Origin: Alkalimonas sp.
GTDB lineage: Bacteria; Pseudomonadota; Gammaproteobacteria; Enterobacterales; Alteromonadaceae
Reading direction: 5' to 3'
DNA: 5,642 nt
Assembly (NCBI GenBank): GCA_007117525.1
Contig: SKGJ01000213.1
Span: 1 to 5,642, forward strand
Position numbers and translations under genes: made by a program
The notes under the pieces: model-generated
What the model saw: only the letters and a program-made list of their open reading frames with translations
Told to the model about the DNA's origin: nothing
The model's database searches: none
Shown here: one piece after another, positions 1 to 5,642 of the stretch
Layout: each line of letters begins with the position of its first letter
Numbering within the stretch: the first letter of the stretch is position 1

Positions 1-374
1 AGCTCAATGCCAGGCCGACGGACCGGGGCTTGGTCGTTACCTTAGGCGATGTGCTGTTTGATACCGGCCAGGCCAGCCTGAAAGGCGCCAGCAGTAGCCA
101 TTTGGCAAAGCTTGCCCAGTTTTTAACCGCACATCCGGAGCGTACCGCCTTGATTGAAGGGCATACCGACAGTGTCGGCTCTGCCGCCTCCAATGTGGTG
201 TTATCGCAGCGCCGGGCCGATGCCGTGCGATCCTTTCTGATGGCCGAGGGTATAGCCGGTAACCGGCTTAATGCCTCTGGCAAAGGCCTGGATATGCCTG
301 TCGCCAGCAATAGCTCGGCCGAGGGCCGCCAGCAAAACCGTCGGGTAGAAGTCATTATCTCCAATCTGGAGTAA
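1..374 (+). CDS. OmpA-family outer-membrane/peptidoglycan-binding protein, C-terminal part (5' end outside window)
   Basis: This is the C-terminal OmpA-like domain, which in this family binds the diaminopimelate of peptidoglycan from the periplasmic side and ties the outer membrane to the wall. The frame is open from the left edge (the first complete codon is at base 3) and ends at TAA 372-374. The TTG at 30-32 is an internal Leu in the run TDRGLVVTLGDVLFDTG, a conserved entry to the domain, so it is not the start. The core motif GHTDSVG, followed by N, LS and RRADAV, is intact. By family comparison the ligand-binding pair is Asp at 168-170 and Arg at 213-215, fifteen residues apart as expected. 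The tail ends in NRRVEVII, the usual last strand. In many gammaproteobacteria such domains follow a DUF4398 or glycine-zipper N-terminal region, but that part is not visible, so the exact subfamily is inference. No frameshift is seen. A hairpin terminator follows 18 bases after the stop. Confidence 0.93.
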   Translation, partial: LNARPTDRGLVVTLGDVLFDTGQASLKGASSSHLAKLAQFLTAHPERTALIEGHTDSVGSAASNVVLSQRRADAVRSFLMAEGIAGNRLNASGKGLDMPVASNSSAEGRQQNRRVEVIISNLE

Positions 375-392
375 CCTGGTATTCGTCTTGCC

Positions 393-418
393 AAACACCC
401 GCTGCGGCGGGTGTTTTT
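393..418 (+). terminator. Rho-independent terminator between convergent genes
   Basis: A perfect 10-bp stem, AAACACCCGC (393-402) with GCGGGTGTTT (407-416), encloses a 4-base loop TGCG (403-406). The stem runs into a T tract (414-418) on the + strand. It starts 18 bases after the stop of the OmpA-family gene and is well placed to end that transcript. On the - strand the same hairpin lies 25 bases past the stop of the glucan synthase gene, but only three T residues follow before GGC. Termination in that direction is therefore possible but likely weaker. Confidence 0.87.
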
Positions 419-442
419 ATGGATACCCCCATCTGCTTAAGG

Positions 443-3400
443 TCATACAGCCAGGCACCAGCGCAGTTGATGCGTCTGGTTATCTAATGGCAGACGAATG
501 CATTGGTCGCTGACAAAGAGGGCTGAATCTGCAGCGATTTCGGCACCATCCAGCATCAATAGCGCTTGGCCGGCTTGTTGGAGAACCTCTATCGCATAAC
601 AGCTAGTGCCCAGGGTCACCATGGCGCTAAAGCCAGGCCAGTCAGCTGGCAGACAGGGAGCTAACTGAATATGGTCGCCCTGACGCGTCAAACCAAGCAA
701 ACTTTCGACCCCGGCCCGGTACATCCAGCCAGCCGCACCGGTATACCAGCTCCAGCCGCCGCGGCCAACATGGGGCGCCACTGAGTAGATATCGGCCGCC
801 AGTACATAAGGTTCCAGCTGATAGCGGGCCACAGCCGCCGGCGTTAAACCATGATTGACCGGGTTTAACATGTGAAACAACTGATGTGCTTTATCCGCCT
901 GTCCCAATTTGGCAAAGGCCATCACCACCCAGATCGCAGCATGGCTGTATTGGCCGCCGTTTTCACGCAGCCCCGGCGGATACCCTTTGATGTAACCGGG
1001 GTTATGGGCGCTTTTATCAAAAGGCGGGCTAAACAATAACAGCAACTGCTGCTCTGCCTGCACCAGATGGTGGTCCACCGCCTTCATCGCCTGGAGCGCC
1101 CGCTCTGGGTCAGCCATGCCCGACAGCACCGCCCAGGACTGGCTTAACGAGTCCAGCTGGCACTCATCGCTCTGTCGGCTGCCGAGCCAGCTGCCATCAT
1201 CGTAGGTGGCCCTTTTGTACCAATGGCCGTCCCATCCAAGCTGCTCCATACTATCCAGCAGCCGGTCGCTGTGCTGTTGCCACGGAGCGGCACGGGGATC
1301 CTGCCGGCTTTTTGCCAGCGGAATAAAGGACCGCAAGGTGCTTAGCAGCAACCAGCCTAGCCAGATGCTTTCGCCTTTGCCGCCGCTACCGACCTGATCC
1401 ATACCATCATTCCAGTCCCCGCTGCCGATCAATGGCAAACCGCGTTCACTGCTCAGTGTAATGGCCAAGTCCAGCCCACGGGCACAATGCTCATACAAGG
1501 ATGCCTCGACGTCGGCTGGCATCGGCTGGAAAAACGCATCGTGCTGCTCCGCCTCCAGGGCCGGCCCCTGCAAAAAGCTGACGCTTTCATCCAATACAGC
1601 GCTATCGCCGGAGCTGGCCAGGTAGCGGGCGCAGGCAAAACCGAGCCAGACCCGGTCGTCCGATATACGGCTGCGTACGCCCTGGCCACTATGCGGCAGC
1701 CACCAGTGCTGTACATCGCCTTCGACAAACTGGCGCCCGGCGGCGCGCAATAAATGCGCCCGGGTCAGCTCCGGGGCGGCAAAGCTCAGCGCCATGGTGT
1801 CTTGCAGCTGATCGCGAAAACCGTAGGCACCACTGGCCTGATAAAAAGCCGCCCTGGCATAGACACGACAGGCGATGGTCTGATACAGCAGCCAGCCGTT
1901 TAGCATAATATCCATGGCCCGATCCGGTGTTTTTACCTGCACCGCTTGCAGCAACGTCTGCCAGTGCTGCTGCACCTGTTGCAACTCATCGCTCAAATCA
2001 GCCGCACGGTAGCGCTGCAACAAGGCCTGGGCACTGGCTTTATCGGCGGTCTGGCCAAGCAAAAACACCAGCTCGATTTGCTCCCCTGGCGCCAGGCTCA
2101 CGCTGTGCTGCAAGGCTGCGCACGGATCGGCCGTAGCCCCGCTGCTGGCACAAAGCAACTGTTGTTGCGCCAACGCCTGCGGGCTTTGACTGCGACCATT
2201 GCGGCCAAGAAACTCGGTGCGATCGGCCGTCCAACCGGACAGAGCAGTGTTAGCTCCCAAAGCGGCAAACGCAACCCGGCCGGGAAAGGCCGTTTGCCAG
2301 GGATTGTGCACCAACAAAGCCTGATGCTCTTGATCAAATTCACTGATTAAGTACGGGGCATTCTGCGCACGGTCACGGCCCAGCACCCATTCGACATAGG
2401 CGGTGATCCGCAGTCGACGCGGATGGGAGCTGGTATTGTGCAATGTCAGGCAGGAGATTTTCACCGGCTGCTGCAACGGTACATACTGCAGCAGCTTCAA
2501 GCCAATGCCCGCCGCCTGGTGGGCAAAGCGGCTGTAGCCAAAGCCATGGCAGGCACTGTAATGGCCGCCATCATTGATCGGCGCACAGGTGGCAGTAAAC
2601 AGCTGACCGCTGTCTTCATCCTGCACATAGATTGCTTCAGCGCAGGGATCGGTCACCGGATCATTCGACCAGGGCGTTAACTGATTTTCCCGGCTGCTTT
2701 GCGCCCAACTATAACCACTGCCACTGGCCGACACCTGAAAACCAAACTGCGCATTGGCAATCACATTCAGCCAGGGCATCGGCGTACGCTGGTAGTTATC
2801 CAGCAGAATCACATATTCGCGGCCATCGCTGGCAAAGCCGCCCAGACCGTTAAAAAATTCCAGCTCGCTGCTGCGATATTCTGTGCCGGCAGAGCCTGCG
2901 TTAACCAACGCCGACGCTGAGTTTGGTGTGACGCACTGCGGCCTTGCACCAACAGCTACTGGCTCTGCAGCACTATCTTCAGCTCTGAGCGGTGCCAGTC
3001 GTTGCAACTGGCGCTGCAGCGGCCCTCGCCTGGCATAGAGCACCACCCGGGCCACGGCAGCGAGTAGGCTGCGGCTATCGACCTGCATCAGATCGGCGCG
3101 TAGCGTATAGACATGGCCCACCGTCCGCTGGGGTGCGCTGCCAGCCAGTACAGCTGCCGGCCGACTCTGACTGGCACGAACCAGGGCTTCGATAGCCTGT
3201 TGCAAATCCTGCACGTAGGAGCTGGCACGCTCATTAATAATTACCAAATCAACGGCCAGCTGCTTTAAGCGCCAGTATTCATGCGCCCGCAGCAACTGGC
3301 GTACAATGTCGAGATCGTCGATATCATCAATATGCAGCAATACGATCGGAGTATCGCCGGAAATGCCATGCTGCCAGATAGCAGACTGTGGGCCAGCCCC

Positions 3401-5642
3401 GCGGCTGATGGAAGCTGCCGGTGCACGAAAGCGCAGGTCGTTGTACAACAAGGGGCCGGTCAGACGCTGAAACAGGGTCGCTTCCGCCACACTGATGGTC
3501 AGATGGCGTAACTGCACCTGCGCCAGTGTCCAGGCTAAGGTGGCGGCCCGCTCAAAGGCACTGGTTTCGTTATGCTGGTCAATCAGCTCCAGCAACTGCT
3601 CGCGGGAGTCAGCCAACAGCGTCCAAAACGCGACTTTGAGCTGCTTGCCAGGGGCCAAAGTGACCGTCGGGCGCAAACAAAGGATAGGGTCCAGCACGGT
3701 GCCACTGCTGTTGCTTAATGACTGCTGAGGCTGCATGGCCCGCGCCTGCAGCAAGCAGGTGCCTGAACCAAAAAACTGTGCACGGTTGGTCTCGTATTGC
3801 AGCTCAGAGCTAGCCCCCCCTTCAATCACGGCAAAGTGCCCCAGCCAGAGTGGAGTGTCATCTGGTGTACGAGGGCGGCGGGTGGCCACAATGGCACCAT
3901 ATTCAGTGACAAATTCAGTTTGCACAAAGAGTTTGGAAAAAGCCGGATGTGCCTGATCGCTGGCAGCATTGCCAAGCACCAATTCAGCGTAGGAAGTCAG
4001 CTCAAGCACTTGCTCGCGCCGACTATGGTTGCACAAAGTGACCGCACGCACTTCGCCGTTGTGCTCAGAGGAAACCAGCACCGTCAATCGGGCACTGATC
4101 GCTGGCGGTTCTGTTTGTGAGGAACCCGACTGCGCGCCAAAACAGGCACTGAATTCCGCCCGGTCTTCACTAAAGGTTGCTGCATGATGGTACGATTGGG
4201 CAACGTCTGCGAATGACGAACGGCTGGCATCCGGTTGCAGGCTGGCGGCCCAAAAATGAGCATTTGAGCGCTCACGCAGCAGGATATAGCTGCCGCAGTT
4301 ATCCAGGCTGCTATCGGCCCGCCAACGGGTAATTGCGATATCACGCCAACGGCTATAACCACTGCCGGCAGCACTCAGCATCACACTGTAGTGGCCATTG
4401 CTCAGAATATGGGTTTGAGGTGCGCCATCAGCTGCAGGGTCCAGGCTCAGCTCAGTCAGGGATTCGCTGCTGTTGTCTGCAGAAATGGTCACAGCTTCTG
4501 CTTTAGGGTGGGCATTCAGCACATCGCGCGGTACCCGCTCCTGCAACAGCAGCTCACAGGCCCGGATCATCGGCTCCCGATGGAAACGACTGCGCATCAA
4601 CCCCTGTTGCAGCGTATTAAGCAGAGCAATCAGCGTCATGCCTTGATGGTGCGCCATAAAGCTTTGCACCACTACCGGCTGATCAGGACTGGGCAGACGG
4701 GCCGGGGTGTAATCGATGGCTTCAACAAAACCATAATCACCCAGCGCACCCAGTTGCTCCAACCGGGCAAAGTTACCACAGGCGGCAGGGGCATCCACCA
4801 TGGCTGCCAGCGCAGTGGCATAAGGCGCAATCACCAGGTTTTGTGCCAGCCCGCGTTTCAAACCAAGCCCGGGCACACCAAAATTGGAATACTGATAGGT
4901 AAGATGCAGATCGCGCGCATTGTAGGCCGACTCTGAAATGCCCCAGGGGATCCGGTGTTGCCGGCCGTAACTGATTTGTCGCGCCACGATAAGCCGGTTG
5001 CTTTGCTCCAACAGACTGCCAACTTCAGCCCGCATCACCAGAGATGGCATCAGGTATTCAAACATCGAGCCTGACCAGGATAACAAAGCAGCACCCGCCC
5101 CGAGCGGGGTGGCACTGCGACCAAGCCGAAACCAGTGCTTGCTATCGACATCCCCTTTGGCAATGGCAAAAAGGCTGGCTAACCTGGCCTCGGATGCCAG
5201 TAAATCGTAACAGCTGGTATCCAGGGTATTGTCTGCCACCGCATAGCCAATCGATAGCAAATTGCGCTCAGTATTCAGCAAAAAAGTGAAGTTCATTTGC
5301 AGCGCAATCGTCCGGCTTGCTGTGGCCAGCGTAGCCAAGCGTTGTTGCAGCTGGTGCTGCTGCTGACTGCTGGCCAAGTTATCCTGCTGATGCTGCTGCA
5401 ACGTCTGCAGCAAAGCCTGCAGATAGAACAGCAAATTGTCGCTTTCGGGCGACCTTGCTGCATCCATTGACGGCTGCGCCGTGCTGCTGTGGTAACAGGC
5501 CAGCGCCTCTGTGGCCAGCTCAATCAATGTGCTGTGTAACAGTGCCAGCCGATGACCACTTGCTAACTGCAGGGCCAGGCTATCCAGACAGGCTTGCAGT
5601 TGCTGGCTTGATGCCAAGCTACCAGCGCTTTGCATCAGACTG
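443..5642 (-). CDS. Cyclic beta-1,2-glucan synthase (NdvB/ChvB/Cgs-type), C-terminal part with glycoamylase-like and GH94 domains; 5' end outside window
   Basis: The family makes periplasmic cyclic beta-1,2-glucan: GT84 polymerises glucose from UDP-glucose, a central domain cyclises, and GH94 phosphorolysis sets chain length. Residues here count from the Met at 5633-5635. That Met is probably internal, since the frame is open to the edge (preceded by Ser-Leu) and no RBS can be judged. Family members are about 2,800 aa, so roughly 1,000 aa (membrane and GT84 parts) should lie outside. Seen in order: Gln-rich helical linker (1-110); glycoamylase/GH189-like domain (about 111-350) with LLASEARLAS, HWFRLGR, WSGSMFEYLMP, WGISESAYNA and MAHHQGM; first GH94 sandwich (about 405-670); middle segment (about 690-870) with GISGDTPIVLL and LLRAHEYWRLK; Ala/Ser-rich linker (881-924); second sandwich (about 922-1200) with FFNGLGGF and LTPWSNDPV; (alpha/alpha)6 phosphorylase domain (about 1235-1645) with FRDQLQD (1273-1279), GDWNDG (1406-1411, catalytic Asp region), GYPPGLRENGGQYSHAA (1551-1567) and GWSWYTGAAGWMYR (1627-1640, phosphate-site region); cap to 1730. 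All signature motifs are intact, with no frameshift. Stop TGA is at 445-443. A GT84-less GH94 protein is the main alternative. Confidence 0.92.
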   Translation of the reverse strand, partial: SLMQSAGSLASSQQLQACLDSLALQLASGHRLALLHSTLIELATEALACYHSSTAQPSMDAARSPESDNLLFYLQALLQTLQQHQQDNLASSQQQHQLQQRLATLATASRTIALQMNFTFLLNTERNLLSIGYAVADNTLDTSCYDLLASEARLASLFAIAKGDVDSKHWFRLGRSATPLGAGAALLSWSGSMFEYLMPSLVMRAEVGSLLEQSNRLIVARQISYGRQHRIPWGISESAYNARDLHLTYQYSNFGVPGLGLKRGLAQNLVIAPYATALAAMVDAPAACGNFARLEQLGALGDYGFVEAIDYTPARLPSPDQPVVVQSFMAHHQGMTLIALLNTLQQGLMRSRFHREPMIRACELLLQERVPRDVLNAHPKAEAVTISADNSSESLTELSLDPAADGAPQTHILSNGHYSVMLSAAGSGYSRWRDIAITRWRADSSLDNCGSYILLRERSNAHFWAASLQPDASRSSFADVAQSYHHAATFSEDRAEFSACFGAQSGSSQTEPPAISARLTVLVSSEHNGEVRAVTLCNHSRREQVLELTSYAELVLGNAASDQAHPAFSKLFVQTEFVTEYGAIVATRRPRTPDDTPLWLGHFAVIEGGASSELQYETNRAQFFGSGTCLLQARAMQPQQSLSNSSGTVLDPILCLRPTVTLAPGKQLKVAFWTLLADSREQLLELIDQHNETSAFERAATLAWTLAQVQLRHLTISVAEATLFQRLTGPLLYNDLRFRAPAASISRGAGPQSAIWQHGISGDTPIVLLHIDDIDDLDIVRQLLRAHEYWRLKQLAVDLVIINERASSYVQDLQQAIEALVRASQSRPAAVLAGSAPQRTVGHVYTLRADLMQVDSRSLLAAVARVVLYARRGPLQRQLQRLAPLRAEDSAAEPVAVGARPQCVTPNSASALVNAGSAGTEYRSSELEFFNGLGGFASDGREYVILLDNYQRTPMPWLNVIANAQFGFQVSASGSGYSWAQSSRENQLTPWSNDPVTDPCAEAIYVQDEDSGQLFTATCAPINDGGHYSACHGFGYSRFAHQAAGIGLKLLQYVPLQQPVKISCLTLHNTSSHPRRLRITAYVEWVLGRDRAQNAPYLISEFDQEHQALLVHNPWQTAFPGRVAFAALGANTALSGWTADRTEFLGRNGRSQSPQALAQQQLLCASSGATADPCAALQHSVSLAPGEQIELVFLLGQTADKASAQALLQRYRAADLSDELQQVQQHWQTLLQAVQVKTPDRAMDIMLNGWLLYQTIACRVYARAAFYQASGAYGFRDQLQDTMALSFAAPELTRAHLLRAAGRQFVEGDVQHWWLPHSGQGVRSRISDDRVWLGFACARYLASSGDSAVLDESVSFLQGPALEAEQHDAFFQPMPADVEASLYEHCARGLDLAITLSSERGLPLIGSGDWNDGMDQVGSGGKGESIWLGWLLLSTLRSFIPLAKSRQDPRAAPWQQHSDRLLDSMEQLGWDGHWYKRATYDDGSWLGSRQSDECQLDSLSQSWAVLSGMADPERALQAMKAVDHHLVQAEQQLLLLFSPPFDKSAHNPGYIKGYPPGLRENGGQYSHAAIWVVMAFAKLGQADKAHQLFHMLNPVNHGLTPAAVARYQLEPYVLAADIYSVAPHVGRGGWSWYTGAAGWMYRAGVESLLGLTRQGDHIQLAPCLPADWPGFSAMVTLGTSCYAIEVLQQAGQALLMLDGAEIAADSALFVSDQCIRLPLDNQTHQLRWCLAV

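Noticed and set aside
30..32. TTG as a start codon for a 114-aa OmpA-like protein
   Set aside because: The frame is open upstream to the window edge, and the residues before it (NARPTDRG) continue the conserved entry to the domain. The TTG is an internal Leu.
1946..2350. 134-codon open frame on the + strand
   Set aside because: It overlaps the second sandwich and the start of the phosphorylase domain on the other strand, has no recognisable domain, and has a composition typical of an antisense frame.
4391..4936. 181-codon open frame on the + strand, antisense to the glucan synthase gene
   Set aside because: It lies wholly within the coding sequence of the - strand gene, its translation resembles no family I know, and the opposite frame carries clear conserved motifs. 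It is a shadow frame made likely by the GC-rich codon use.
5341..5420. CTG/CAG-rich DNA as a possible tandem repeat or CRISPR-like array
   Set aside because: There is no regular unit or spacer pattern. The repetition follows Gln and Leu codons in the coding frame.
5633..5635. ATG (on the - strand) as the true start of the glucan synthase gene
   Set aside because: The frame continues upstream to the window edge without a stop, and the family normally has about 1,000 more residues ahead. The Met is most likely internal, although a short-form protein cannot be fully excluded.

Overview
The window holds the ends of two convergent protein genes and the short gap between them. Both genes run off the window, so both are partial. 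The layout is compact, the GC content is moderately high by eye, there are almost no non-coding bases, and the protein families are Gram-negative envelope families. This suggests a Gram-negative proteobacterium. A gammaproteobacterium fits best, because of the style of the OmpA-like protein and the Gln/Leu-rich proteome, but the genus cannot be fixed from this sequence.

Region 1 (1-374, + strand) is the C-terminal peptidoglycan-binding domain of an OmpA-family envelope protein. Region 2 (375-442) is a 68-base gap between the two stop codons, with a strong intrinsic terminator hairpin at 393-418. Region 3 (443-5642, - strand) is one uninterrupted frame of more than 1,730 codons. It encodes the C-terminal part, probably about 60%, of a cyclic beta-1,2-glucan synthase-type protein (NdvB/ChvB/Cgs family). 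In translation order it has a Gln-rich helical linker, a glycoamylase-like (GH189-type) domain, a first GH94-type beta-sandwich, a conserved middle segment, a low-complexity linker, a second GH94-type sandwich, the (alpha/alpha)6 GH94 phosphorylase domain with its GDWNDG motif, and a C-terminal cap. The membrane-embedded GT84 polymerase part expected at the N terminus would lie beyond base 5642.

Both genes belong to the cell envelope. One product anchors to peptidoglycan. The other is expected to make, cyclise and trim periplasmic beta-1,2-glucan. They face each other and are not an operon, so the neighbourhood does not show that they work together. No RNA gene, mobile element, CRISPR array or insertion sequence was seen. 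Apart from the large synthase, which is interesting for its architecture, the region looks ordinary.
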